From the NCBI GenBank assembly GCA_022710725.1, contig JAKLGK010000004.1:186001-250000 (forward strand): a DNA stretch of 64,000 nucleotides, read 5' to 3'. Under the pieces are notes generated by a model. The model ran no database searches. It was not told the DNA's origin and saw nothing but the letters and a program-made list of their open reading frames with translations. Source of the stretch: Verrucomicrobiota bacterium. GTDB lineage: Bacteria; Verrucomicrobiota; Kiritimatiellia; CAIQIC01; JAGNIJ01. Shown here piece by piece: positions 21,710 to 31,127 of this stretch (positions within the stretch are counted from its first letter, which is position 1; each line of letters opens with the position of its first letter). Position numbers and translations under genes: made by a program.

Positions 21710-24382
21710 ATGAGCGAATCGAAGCAATCGGACCCGGCGGCCCTGGACCTAGAGACCCGCGACTGGATTGATTCCTTCAACGACCTGCTGGAGCGCACGG
21801 GCCCGGAGGGCGCGCAGAGGATCCTGCGCGAGGTGCAAGTCCACGCGCAGCGCTCGGGCGTGCAGATGCCCTTTTCGGCCAACACGCCGTACATCAATAC
21901 CATCCCGGTTGGCGATCAGCCGCCCTACCCCGGGAACCGCGAGATCGAGCGGCGCATCAAGAGCATCATCCGGTGGAACGCCATGGCCATGGTCGTTCGC
22001 GCCAACCGCGAGGAGGCCGGCATCGGCGGCCACATCTCCACCTACGCCTCAGCCGCCACGCTCTACGAGGTGGGCTTCAACCATTTCTTCCGCGGCCGGA
22101 GCGACGGCCATCCCGGCGACCTGGTCTACTTCCAGGGCCACGCCTCGCCCGGCATCTACGCGCGGGCGTTCCTGGAGGGCCGCCTGCCGCTGGAGCGAAT
22201 CGATAATTTCCGGCACGAGTTGCATGAGAAACCCGGCCTGTCGTCGTACCCGCATCCCTGGCTGATGCCGGACTTCTGGCAGTTCCCGACGGTCTCGATG
22301 GGCCTGGGCCCGATCACGGCCATCTACCACGCGCGCTTCATCCGCTACCTGGAGGACCGCGGGCTCAAAGAGAGGAGCGATCAGAAGATCTGGGCGTTCC
22401 TCGGCGACGGCGAGACCGACGAGCCCGAGACGCTCGGCGCGATCACCCTCGCCTCCCGCGAGAAACTCGACAACCTGATCTTCGTGATCAACTGCAATCT
22501 TCAACGCCTCGACGGCCCCGTGCGCGGCAACGGCAAGATCATCCAGGAACTCGAGGCGGCGTTCCGCGGCGCCGGCTGGAACGTGATCAAGGTCGTCTGG
22601 GGCGGCGACTGGGACCCGCTGCTGGAGAAGGATCGCGACGGCCTGCTCGTGCGGCGCATGGGCGAGGCGGTGGACGGCGATTACCAGAAGTACGTCGTCT
22701 CCAGCGGCGACTACATCCGGCAGCATTTCTTCGGCCAGTACCCGGAGCTCCTCGAGATGGCGGCCCACCTCTCGGACGAGCAACTGCAGAAAATGCGGCG
22801 CGGCGGGCACGATCCCGAGAAGGTCTTCGCCGCCTACCAGGCCGCCGTGACGAACCGCGGCACGCCGACGGTCATCCTGGCCAAGACCATCAAGGGCTAC
22901 GGGCTCGGCGAGAGCGGCGAGGGCAAGAACATCACGCACCAGCAGAAGAAGCTCAACGAGGACGAACTGCGGGAGTTCCGCTCCCGGTTCGGCATCCCGA
23001 TCTCCGACGCGGAGATCGACAAGGTGCCCTTCTACCGGCCGCCGGACGACAGCCCGGAGATGGAATACCTGCAGGAGCGGCGGAAGGCCCTGGGCGGCTA
23101 TCTGCCCGAGCGCCGGCCGACGACGGTTTCCGTCGGCGCGCCGGCACCGGACACGTTCCAGGAATTCCTCGCCGGCACGGGCGACCGCGAGGTGTCCACG
23201 ACCATGGCGTTCGTCCGGATCCTGGCCAAACTGCTGAAGGATCCGAAGTTAGGGAAGCACATCGTGCCCATTGTCCCCGACGAGGCGCGCACGTTCGGCA
23301 TGGAGGCGCTCTTCCGCCAGTGCGGCATCTACTCCCACGCCGGCCAGTTGTACGAGCCCGTCGACGCCGACAGCCTCCTGTATTACAAGGAGGCGCAGAA
23401 CGGCCAGATCCTGGAGGAAGGCATCAACGAGGCCGGCTCCATGTCGTCGTTCATCGCGGCGGGCACGGCGTATGCGAACCACGGGATCAGCATGATCCCG
23501 TTTTTCATCTACTACTCCATGTTCGGCTTCCAGCGGATCGGCGACCTGGCCTGGCTCGCCGGCGACTCGCGCTGCCGCGGCTTCCTGCTCGGCGGCACTG
23601 CCGGCCGCACCACGCTCGCCGGCGAGGGCCTCCAGCACCAGGACGGGCACAGCCACCTGTTGGCCTTTCCCGTGCCCAACCTGATGGCCTACGACCCGGC
23701 CTACGCGTACGAACTGGCCGTCATCATCGAGGACGGCATCCGGCGGATGATCGAAAACCAAGAGGATATCTTCTACTACCTCACGGTGATGAACGAGAAC
23801 TACGTCCAGCCGCCGATGCCCGAGGGCGCGCGCGAGGGCATCCTGCGCGGGCTGTACAAGTTCCGGGGCGCGCCCATCGCCAAGGGGCACCCCGCGCAGA
23901 TCCTCGGCAGCGGCGCGATCCTGAACGAGGCGCTGAAGGCCCAGGCGATCCTGGCGGAGAAGTACGGGGTGGCCGCGGACGTGTGGTCGGTCACCAGCTA
24001 CAAGGAATTGCACCGCGAGGCGCTGGAGACCGAGCGCTGGAACGTCCGGCATCCCGGCCACCCGCCGAAACCGTCGTACGTCGCGCAATGCCTGGCGAAC
24101 GCGCCGGGACCAATCATCACGGCCTCGGACTATGTCAAGGCCTTGCCGGATTCGATCTGCCGCTGGATGCCGCGCAAGCTGCTGGCCCTCGGAACCGATG
24201 GGTTCGGCCGCAGCGACGGGCGCGAGGCCCTGCGCGATTTCTTCGAGGTGGATGCGCGGCACATCGCGCTCGCGACGCTGGCGTATCTGGCCTGGGACAA
24301 GACCATTCCCGCGGACACGGTCGATAAAGCGATGAAGGACTTCGACATCGATCCGGAGCGCGTCAGCCCGATGCGCCGGTGA
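21710..24382 (+). CDS. aceE: Pyruvate dehydrogenase E1 component, homodimeric type
   Basis: An 890-residue thiamine-diphosphate enzyme that decarboxylates pyruvate and acetylates the lipoyl group of E2. The length is normal for AceE. Diagnostic segments include the N-terminal NTPYINTIP, GHISTYASAATLYEVGFNHF, the TPP motif FLGDGETDEPETLGAI ... FVINCNLQ, and VPDEARTFGMEALFRQ with LYEPVDADSLLYYKEA. It is the first gene of a pdh cluster (aceE, aceF, lpdA), but aceF is 3.3 kb further on because an antisense surface-protein gene lies in between. The start is the ATG at 21710. Confidence 0.97.
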   Translation: MSESKQSDPAALDLETRDWIDSFNDLLERTGPEGAQRILREVQVHAQRSGVQMPFSANTPYINTIPVGDQPPYPGNREIERRIKSIIRWNAMAMVVRANREEAGIGGHISTYASAATLYEVGFNHFFRGRSDGHPGDLVYFQGHASPGIYARAFLEGRLPLERIDNFRHELHEKPGLSSYPHPWLMPDFWQFPTVSMGLGPITAIYHARFIRYLEDRGLKERSDQKIWAFLGDGETDEPETLGAITLASREKLDNLIFVINCNLQRLDGPVRGNGKIIQELEAAFRGAGWNVIKVVWGGDWDPLLEKDRDGLLVRRMGEAVDGDYQKYVVSSGDYIRQHFFGQYPELLEMAAHLSDEQLQKMRRGGHDPEKVFAAYQAAVTNRGTPTVILAKTIKGYGLGESGEGKNITHQQKKLNEDELREFRSRFGIPISDAEIDKVPFYRPPDDSPEMEYLQERRKALGGYLPERRPTTVSVGAPAPDTFQEFLAGTGDREVSTTMAFVRILAKLLKDPKLGKHIVPIVPDEARTFGMEALFRQCGIYSHAGQLYEPVDADSLLYYKEAQNGQILEEGINEAGSMSSFIAAGTAYANHGISMIPFFIYYSMFGFQRIGDLAWLAGDSRCRGFLLGGTAGRTTLAGEGLQHQDGHSHLLAFPVPNLMAYDPAYAYELAVIIEDGIRRMIENQEDIFYYLTVMNENYVQPPMPEGAREGILRGLYKFRGAPIAKGHPAQILGSGAILNEALKAQAILAEKYGVAADVWSVTSYKELHREALETERWNVRHPGHPPKPSYVAQCLANAPGPIITASDYVKALPDSICRWMPRKLLALGTDGFGRSDGREALRDFFEVDARHIALATLAYLAWDKTIPADTVDKAMKDFDIDPERVSPMRR

Positions 24383-24400
24383 GGCAGAAGACCGCGAAGA

Positions 24401-27400
24401 TTACGGCGTCATGCGGACCCGCACGCCGTAGAAATCGAATTCCGACGGCGTGGTGTTGGTGAATCCCATGGTGCCGTCGAAGCCGGGCTGGTCCACGTAG
24501 GCGGGGAAATTGCTCCACTCCTGCTGCAGGCTGGTCGTGCCCACAACCGTGTAGAGCCGGCCCGCCACGCCCGGCCAATAGAAGGCCGGGCCGTTCCCGG
24601 CTAACGGCCGGACGAACGTGATGACAAAGTAACTATCCTCATCAAGGGGATCGGTCCCGCCCACGATTTCGCCGCCGTCCGACTGATCGTCCCCGTCCGT
24701 GTCCGATGCGACCGGGCTGGTGCCGACGCCGTACAACTCGTTCGAATCGCTCAAGCCGTCGGCGTCGGTGTCGGCCGTCGCGCTTACCCGCTCATACGCG
24801 CCCATGTCCGGGGCGGCCGCCGAGTCAGCATCCCCGTCCAGCGGGCGCGGGACGCTGTCGAGGTCGGCCGCCGCATGGCCGTCCTGCCCGGCGTCCACGC
24901 ACGGGGATCCGTCGGCCAGGCGGAAATCGCCGCCGATGACATCCACGCATTGCGGGTCATTGGTGATGTTCCCCGTGCCGGCTGGATCCGGTTGAGTGCA
25001 ACTGTAGTCGCACACGCTGTTGAAAAACTCCGGCCAGCCGTTGGACGCCGAGTTGTGGAAGATGACGCTGTTCACAGCGAAGGACCGATAGACGCCGCCG
25101 CCGTAGAAGCCCGCCTGGTTCCGGGCAATGGTGACGTGCGTGTTCGTGGCCCAGGCCGTTCCGCCTCCGTACCGGGCGGCGTTGTCCGCGACGAGACAGT
25201 TCCGCAGCGACCCGCCGAGGGCGCCGCCCCCATTGCTCGAAACGGTGTTGGCCAGCACCCGACAGTTTTCCAGGACGCCCCCGAAAATGCCCCCGCCGTT
25301 CATCGCCGTATTACCGGAGAACGCGCAATTCCAGTAGGCGCCGCCGCGCCCGCCCCCGCCGCCCGCGGCGGCCGCGTTGCCGGCAAGGACGCAATGGGAT
25401 AGAAGCCCCGATCCCTCGGCGAGGACGCCGCCCCCGTGCGTCTCGAACTCGACGCCGGCCGCCCGCGTATGCCCGTTCGTCAGCGTGAAGCCTACCAGCC
25501 GGGAATCCGGGCCGACATAAGCGCAGCGAACGGCGCCCGCGCCGACCGGCCCAGCGCCCTTCACGATGGCCGCGGCCGGACCATTCAGGCTGCGGAGCGT
25601 CACGCCGTTCGTCAACGCCACACGGTTGGTCAAGCCGCCGGCCACCAACACGCCCCCCTCCTCATACACGCCGTCGGCGGCCACGATCACGCCGCCCGGT
25701 ATATTCGCGGACACGGCATCCTGCAGCGTCGTCGCCGCCGCCGGCCAGTTCGTGTACGGCGACTCATGGCCGCCGCCCAGCGACACGTAGTTCGTGTAGC
25801 CGCCGAAGACCTGCACGGTGGTCGTCGCACTGGCGCTTCCGTCCTGGTTCCAGCCCGTGAGGACCGCGTTGAAAATCCCCGGCGTTCCGAAAGGATGCAC
25901 GATGGCCAGCTGGTTGGACACCACCTGCCCGTCGCCGAAATCCAGGCGGAATCCCTCGGCCTTGCCCCAGACCGCGTGCTGGAAGCGGACGGGGTACCCG
26001 ACCACGGCCCGGTTGAAGTTGGCGCTCAAGGCGACGGACAGGGCGCCGGTCAACCCGGGCGGATAGAGTTCGTCGCACCCGACGTCCACGCCGCCGCCCC
26101 AGATCCTCGGCTCGCCGTCGATGTCCCAGTCACCCGGCGTGAGCGCGTCCGAACCGGCGTCGATACAAGGCGAATCGGAGGCGATCCGGGGACTCCCCAG
26201 GAACAGCAACCGGGGATCCTCCGCGAAGTTCCCGATGCCGGCGGACACCGGCTGCGCGCACGAGTATGCGATGCTGCTGTTGTAAATATAGTTCGAGCCC
26301 CGGGTCCGGGCCGTGTTGCCGAAGAGGATGCTGTTCTGCACCGGGACCCAGATGCAGCCGCCGCCGATATCCGCCGAGTTGCCGACGACCGTGCAGTTCT
26401 GGACGCGGCCATACAGGGAGTAGATCCCCCCGCCCTCGGTGGTCGCGCGATTCTCGCTGATGAAGCAGTTCTGGACGGTGCCCGACGTCATGTATACGCC
26501 GGCCCCCAGCGTGGCCTGGTTCGACACGATGAAGCAGGCGGACACGACGCCCGCCGGGCCAGCCATGCCCGCCAGGGACACCCCGCCGCCCGAGGCCGCC
26601 GTCGCGCCGTTGCCGCGGATGAGGCAGCCTTCCACCAGCGGGCAATTCAGGGCTCCGCCCAGGCTGTTGTTTTCAAGCGCCGAATCGCGCAGCGCGGTAG
26701 TGTTGGTGGCGCCGTACTCCGAACTCCCGGCGATCCGGCTCCCGGCCACGTTGCGGGCGCAGCCGATACCCGTGCCGGCGGTGTTCGAGATGACGCAGTT
26801 GCGCACATCGCCCTGGAAAATGCCGTTGCCCTGCGCGTTGATCACCTGGAACCCGTTCAACTGGGCCGGCCCGAGCCAGACCCCCTGCTGGCCCGCCGCA
26901 TCGATCACGGTCCCGGCCGCGCTGCTGACGGAGGTCACGACGATCGAAGGGCCGAACAGCATGCGCAGGGTCCCGCCGTAGGCCGGCTCCCGCAGGCCTG
27001 TCACCCAGACCCGCACGTAGCGGGCCGTCGCGGGTTGGGCCGTCTTGAAAAAGTAGTGCAGGTTTTCGTCCAACCGCTCGCTGCGCGTGTCGATCGTCGT
27101 CCATCCCAGGCCGTCTTCGGACACCTGAATCTGCCAATCGGACAGGCTCTGGTCGCCGCTGCCGGCGGGCCGGTTCGGACAAAGCATCTGATATGAATCC
27201 AGTTGTACCCCACCCGCCACACCGCTGTCGTACACGAGCCACTGGGGCATGTTGGACGGCATCGCCCAGAACCCGTTGGTCGAAAAAGCGCGCCACCCCT
27301 CGTTCCCCGCCGACCAGATCGAGGACGCCGTCACCACCACCGGCGCCGGGACGTTGGACGATGTCATGAGGCGGTTTTGAAAACCCGTGAAAGGAGCGTA

Positions 27401-27607
27401 TGTGCCGTTCGTCACGAGGACCGTGTCGCCGATTCCCGCGGCGTCCACCGCGATCTGCAGATTGGTGGCCGCGTCGGCCCAGTTCGCGAACGGAGGCACG
27501 TGGAGACCCGATGACGAGACATGAAGGGTCGCGGCGCCGGCCGGGAATATGGACAGCCCGAACACCGTTGCGGCAACGGCCAGCCGGCGGCCACTGAACA
27601 GCGACAT
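24401..27607 (-). CDS. Large secreted right-handed beta-helix protein with PKD and calcium-repeat C terminus
   Basis: A 1,068-residue predicted surface protein. A signal peptide (MSLFSGRRLAVAATVFG..., about 1-25) is followed by an opening module (LHVSSSGLHVPPFANWADAA), a discoidin/F5-8-like segment at about 85-210 (GWRAFSTNGFWAMPS ... RYVRVWVTGLREP), and a glycine-rich parallel beta-helix (about 215-520). Next is a PKD-like domain (FRLDFGDGQVVSNQL) near 560. A second opening module (YVSLGGGHESPYTNWPAAAT, about 605) starts a second beta-helix. The C terminus has TSP3-like repeats (DTDADGLSDSNELYGVG, DTDGDDQSDGGE) and a final beta domain. It lies antisense between aceE and aceF, so it is not part of pdh metabolism. 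Likely roles are adhesion or glycan binding; this is an inference. Confidence 0.85.
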   Translation of the reverse strand: MSLFSGRRLAVAATVFGLSIFPAGAATLHVSSSGLHVPPFANWADAATNLQIAVDAAGIGDTVLVTNGTYAPFTGFQNRLMTSSNVPAPVVVTASSIWSAGNEGWRAFSTNGFWAMPSNMPQWLVYDSGVAGGVQLDSYQMLCPNRPAGSGDQSLSDWQIQVSEDGLGWTTIDTRSERLDENLHYFFKTAQPATARYVRVWVTGLREPAYGGTLRMLFGPSIVVTSVSSAAGTVIDAAGQQGVWLGPAQLNGFQVINAQGNGIFQGDVRNCVISNTAGTGIGCARNVAGSRIAGSSEYGATNTTALRDSALENNSLGGALNCPLVEGCLIRGNGATAASGGGVSLAGMAGPAGVVSACFIVSNQATLGAGVYMTSGTVQNCFISENRATTEGGGIYSLYGRVQNCTVVGNSADIGGGCIWVPVQNSILFGNTARTRGSNYIYNSSIAYSCAQPVSAGIGNFAEDPRLLFLGSPRIASDSPCIDAGSDALTPGDWDIDGEPRIWGGGVDVGCDELYPPGLTGALSVALSANFNRAVVGYPVRFQHAVWGKAEGFRLDFGDGQVVSNQLAIVHPFGTPGIFNAVLTGWNQDGSASATTTVQVFGGYTNYVSLGGGHESPYTNWPAAATTLQDAVSANIPGGVIVAADGVYEEGGVLVAGGLTNRVALTNGVTLRSLNGPAAAIVKGAGPVGAGAVRCAYVGPDSRLVGFTLTNGHTRAAGVEFETHGGGVLAEGSGLLSHCVLAGNAAAAGGGGGRGGAYWNCAFSGNTAMNGGGIFGGVLENCRVLANTVSSNGGGALGGSLRNCLVADNAARYGGGTAWATNTHVTIARNQAGFYGGGVYRSFAVNSVIFHNSASNGWPEFFNSVCDYSCTQPDPAGTGNITNDPQCVDVIGGDFRLADGSPCVDAGQDGHAAADLDSVPRPLDGDADSAAAPDMGAYERVSATADTDADGLSDSNELYGVGTSPVASDTDGDDQSDGGEIVGGTDPLDEDSYFVITFVRPLAGNGPAFYWPGVAGRLYTVVGTTSLQQEWSNFPAYVDQPGFDGTMGFTNTTPSEFDFYGVRVRMTP

Positions 27608-27728
27608 CTTCACACTGTCAGGATACCGGCAGAAACGCCCAAAAGCAAACTGCTCGCCGGCCGGCGACGCTCCTTGAAATCCGGCGCAAAAGCGGCACAA
27701 TAGAGGGCCTATCAGAAAGGACGAGACG

Positions 27729-29003
27729 ATGCCGGCGCCATTCAAGCTTCCCGAACTGGGCGAGAACATCAAGGGCGGAACCATCGTCAAGGTCCTGGTG
27801 AACGTCGGCGACACGATCACAAAGGAGCAGCCGGTCCTTGAAATGGAGACGGACAAGGCGGTCGTCGAAGTGCCCGCCGGGCTGGCCGGACGCGTCGCGG
27901 AAATCCACGTCAAGGCCGGCGACAAGGCGGAAATCGGCCGGCTGATCCTGACGCTGGATAGCGAAGCAACCCCTGCAACGCCGGCCCCCGCTCCCGCGAA
28001 AGCGCCCGCTGCTCCACCGTTGCCGGCAAAGCCACGGCCGGTCCCTGTCGCCCCGCCACCGGCGCTCGCGCCGACGACCGCCCCGGCGGCCGGCCGCGTG
28101 CCCGTCGCCGCGGCCCCGTCGGTGAGAAAATTCGCGCGGGAAATCGGCATCGACATCCAGCAGGTCCCCGGCAGCGGGGACGGCGGCCGGATCACCGAGG
28201 AGGACGTGAAACGGTTCGCCAAGGAACTGAACACGTCGCGCCCGCAGGTCGCCACCGGGCCTGCCGCGCCGCCCCTCCCCGACTTCACGCGCTGGGGCGA
28301 GGTCGAGATCCAGCCTATGAATGCCGTACGGCGCAAGACCGCCGAGCACATGAGCCTGGCCTGGTCGCAAATCCCCCACGTGACACAGTTCGACCTCGCG
28401 GACATCACGGACATGGAGGAGCGTCGGAAGAAGCTGTCCGACCGCGCGGAAAAGGCCGGCGCCAAGCTGACCGTGACGGCCATGCTGATCAAGATCGTGG
28501 CCGCCGCGCTGAAGACCTTCCCGAAGTTCAACGCCAGCATCAACGCGGCGGGCGGCGAGGTCATCCTGAAGAAATTCTACAACGTGGGCGTGGCCGTGGA
28601 TACCGAGCGCGGGCTGCTGGTGCCGGTCATCCGCGACGTGGAAAAGAAAAACATCATCCAGATCGCCGCCGAACTGTCCCGCTTGGCGGACAAGGCCCGC
28701 ACCGGCAAGATCGGGCTGGACGAACTGCAGGGAGGCACGTTCACCGTGACCAACCTCGGCGGGATCGGCGGGACGCATTTCACGCCGATCGTGAATTACC
28801 CCGAGGTCGCGATCCTCGGCATCGGCCGGGCCCGGCGCGAGCCAGCGTTCACGGACAAGGACGGCTGCTGCCAGCCGCGCCTGATGCTGCCCCTGTCGCT
28901 GTCCTACGACCACCGGCTGATCGACGGCGCGGACGGCGCGCGCTTCCTCCGATGGATCGTCGAGGCCATCGAGGAGCCTCTGCTCATCCCCCTCGAAGGC
29001 TGA
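27729..29003 (+). CDS. aceF: Dihydrolipoamide acetyltransferase (pyruvate dehydrogenase E2)
   Basis: A 424-residue E2 chain. Domains in order: one lipoyl domain (about 1-78) with the lipoylated lysine K43 in EMETDKAVVEVP, an alanine/proline hinge (about 80-125), an E3-binding peripheral domain (SVRKFAREIGIDIQQVPGSG, about 130-170), and the catalytic domain (about 195-424) ending with the active-site motif SYDHRLIDGADGARFL. A single lipoyl domain is short compared with three in Escherichia coli AceF. AAGGA precedes the ATG. The lipoate ligase gene at 35004-35882 could modify K43. Confidence 0.95.
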   Translation: MPAPFKLPELGENIKGGTIVKVLVNVGDTITKEQPVLEMETDKAVVEVPAGLAGRVAEIHVKAGDKAEIGRLILTLDSEATPATPAPAPAKAPAAPPLPAKPRPVPVAPPPALAPTTAPAAGRVPVAAAPSVRKFAREIGIDIQQVPGSGDGGRITEEDVKRFAKELNTSRPQVATGPAAPPLPDFTRWGEVEIQPMNAVRRKTAEHMSLAWSQIPHVTQFDLADITDMEERRKKLSDRAEKAGAKLTVTAMLIKIVAAALKTFPKFNASINAAGGEVILKKFYNVGVAVDTERGLLVPVIRDVEKKNIIQIAAELSRLADKARTGKIGLDELQGGTFTVTNLGGIGGTHFTPIVNYPEVAILGIGRARREPAFTDKDGCCQPRLMLPLSLSYDHRLIDGADGARFLRWIVEAIEEPLLIPLEG

Positions 29004-29025
29004 ACCCCAAACCCTGAATCCTCCC

Positions 29026-30429
29026 ATGGACAAAAAGCAACTCGTGGTCATCGGCGGCGGACCGGGCGGTTACCCGGCGGCCTTCCTCGCGGCCGACCTA
29101 GGCATGAAAGTCACCATGGTGGACCAGGAGGCCAACCCCGGCGGGGTGTGCCTTTACCGCGGCTGCATCCCTTCCAAGGCCTTGCTCCACGTCGCGAAAC
29201 TGCTCAACGAAACGCGCGAGGCCGCGGCTTGGGGCGTGAAATACGCCGCTCCGCAACTCGACATCGAAAAACTGCGCGCATGGAAAAACAGCGTGATCGA
29301 CAGGTTGACCGGCGGGCTCGGGCAGCTCCGGAAACAGCGGAACATCGAATTCATCCGAGGCCGCGCGCGTTTCAGCGGGGCCGGCGGCCTCGTCGTGGCG
29401 ACGGATAGCGGCGAACAGAAGTTAGCCTTCGAGCAGGCCATCCTGGCCAGCGGTTCGCGCCCCGCGACGATCCCCGGCCCGCCCGCCTCGCCCCGGATCT
29501 GGGATTCCACCGCGGCGCTGGCCCTCGAATCCGTTCCAAAAAGCCTGCTGGTCATCGGCGGCGGATACATCGGCCTGGAACTGGGCTCCGTGTACGCCGC
29601 GCTCGGCAGCCGGGTGACGGTCGTGGAAATGCTGTCCGGCCTGCTGCCGGGCGCCGACCGGGACCTGGTGACGCCCCTCTCCCGCCGAATCGAGAAACAG
29701 TTCGCCGCCGTCCTGCTGAACACCAGGGTGGCCGAGGTGAAGGAAACACCGGAAGGGATTCATGTCCGGTTCGACGGCAGGGACATCAAGGAGCCCGTGC
29801 AGGTCTTCGACCGCGTGCTGGTATCCGTCGGCCGCAAGCCGAACTCCGGCGACCTGGGGCTGGAAACGACCCGCATTAAACCGGACGCGAAGGGATTTAT
29901 CCCGGTGGACGAGCAGCGCCGCACGGCGGAGCCGTCCATCTTTGCCATCGGCGACGTCGCGGGCGAGCCGATGCTCGCGCACAAGGCGACGCACGAGGCC
30001 AGGGTCGCGGTGGAGGCGGCGCTCGGCAAGAAGACCCTGTTCGAGCCGCGCGCAATCCCCGCGGTCGTATTCACCGATCCCGAAATCGCCTGGTGCGGCC
30101 TGACGGAGACCGAGGCCCAGAAGACCGGCCAGCCGGTCAAGGTCGCGCGGTTCCCGTGGGCGGCGTCCGGCCGGGCCCTGACGCTCGACCGGCCCGAGGG
30201 GGTGACCAAATTGATCGCGGATCCCGAGACCGGCCGCGTCCTCGGCGTCGGCATGGCCGGGCCGGGCGCGGGCGACATGATCGCCGAGGCGGCCCTGGCG
30301 CTCGAGATGGGCGCCACGGCGGAGGACCTGGCGCTGACCATCCACCCCCACCCCACGCTGTCCGAGTCCGTGATGGAAGCGGCCGAGCTGCTTCTGGGCC
30401 ACTGCACGCACGTGTATCGGAAAAAGTAG
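29026..30429 (+). CDS. lpdA: Dihydrolipoyl dehydrogenase (E3)
   Basis: A 467-residue FAD disulfide oxidoreductase that reoxidises dihydrolipoamide with NAD+. The FAD motif GGGPGGYPAAFLAADLG is at residues 10-26, the redox-active cysteines are C42 and C47 (GGVCLYRGCIPSK), the NAD motif VIGGGYIGLELGSVYAALG is near 180, the second FAD contact FAIGDVAGEPMLAHKA is near 310, and the catalytic HPHPTLSE is near 445. The CLYRGC spacing matches CxxxxC, although the consensus is usually CLNVGC. It follows aceF by 22 bases. A small GC hairpin (CGGCCG GGA CGGCCG) lies just after the stop. Confidence 0.96.
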   Translation: MDKKQLVVIGGGPGGYPAAFLAADLGMKVTMVDQEANPGGVCLYRGCIPSKALLHVAKLLNETREAAAWGVKYAAPQLDIEKLRAWKNSVIDRLTGGLGQLRKQRNIEFIRGRARFSGAGGLVVATDSGEQKLAFEQAILASGSRPATIPGPPASPRIWDSTAALALESVPKSLLVIGGGYIGLELGSVYAALGSRVTVVEMLSGLLPGADRDLVTPLSRRIEKQFAAVLLNTRVAEVKETPEGIHVRFDGRDIKEPVQVFDRVLVSVGRKPNSGDLGLETTRIKPDAKGFIPVDEQRRTAEPSIFAIGDVAGEPMLAHKATHEARVAVEAALGKKTLFEPRAIPAVVFTDPEIAWCGLTETEAQKTGQPVKVARFPWAASGRALTLDRPEGVTKLIADPETGRVLGVGMAGPGAGDMIAEAALALEMGATAEDLALTIHPHPTLSESVMEAAELLLGHCTHVYRKK

Positions 30430-30462
30430 CGCCCATCTCGGCCGGGACGGCCGCGCCACTTG

Positions 30463-31095
30463 TCAGGAGTTCGGGTTCTCCCCCAGCGCGGCGTGCTCGA
30501 CGGCGTGCATGATCAGGTCCGCCGCCGTCTTCAGCGACAGGAACAGCAGCAGCACGCCCCGGTTCCACGGGAGCAGCGAGCCGAAGATGATCGTCAGGTG
30601 CATCGGGAGGATCCGCGCGTACGGGAAAAACATCAACGTGCCGATGTTCCGGACATTTCGGCGGTCGGACTGCAGGTTGTAGAAGAACGAGAAGGCGTGG
30701 TTCACCAGGAACGCGGCCAGGCAGATACCCATGCCCTCCAGGTTGACCAATCCTTTTGCGGCCAAACCCACGAGAAACACCATGTAGACCAGGTGAAACC
30801 CCCCGTAGTGAATGAGGAAAAAGAACGCCATGCTGCGGCGGGTGGCCGGCGTGGGATCGACAGGCTGGTCGCTGGCCTTCACCCCCTCGGTGGAAAAATC
30901 CTTCAGGAACAGCATCCGCAGGAAATTAAAGAACCCGATGATGACGCTCTGCCCCCAGTAGACCCACATGAGCGTGCCGGCGTTCCAGTTCCCGGCCAGC
31001 GCCATGACCAGTGTCAGGATATTGGACGCCATCAGGCTGGCCGCGGACCAGTCCTGTCGAGCGTACTGAAAAAGGCGCTCCGTCCTCGTGGGCAT
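30463..31095 (-). CDS. DUF6498-type integral membrane protein
   Basis: A 210-residue protein with about five to six hydrophobic segments (for example ASNILTLVMALAGNWNAG, FFLIHYGGFHLVYMVFLVGL, MGICLAAFLVNHAFSFFYNL, MHLTIIFGSLLPWNRGVLLL). The pattern YWGQSVIIGFFNFLRML in the first third is characteristic of DUF6498 proteins, whose function is unknown. I chose ATG 31095 over the longer frame because the extra residues are unlike a normal N terminus. It is convergent with lpdA and ends 33 bases from it; its start is 32 bases after the end of the sugar-dehydrogenase-like gene on the same strand. Confidence 0.78.
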   Translation of the reverse strand: MPTRTERLFQYARQDWSAASLMASNILTLVMALAGNWNAGTLMWVYWGQSVIIGFFNFLRMLFLKDFSTEGVKASDQPVDPTPATRRSMAFFFLIHYGGFHLVYMVFLVGLAAKGLVNLEGMGICLAAFLVNHAFSFFYNLQSDRRNVRNIGTLMFFPYARILPMHLTIIFGSLLPWNRGVLLLFLSLKTAADLIMHAVEHAALGENPNS

Positions 31096-31127
31096 GCCTG
31101 TAGCGTAGCAGGCTGCCCCTCGGCGCA

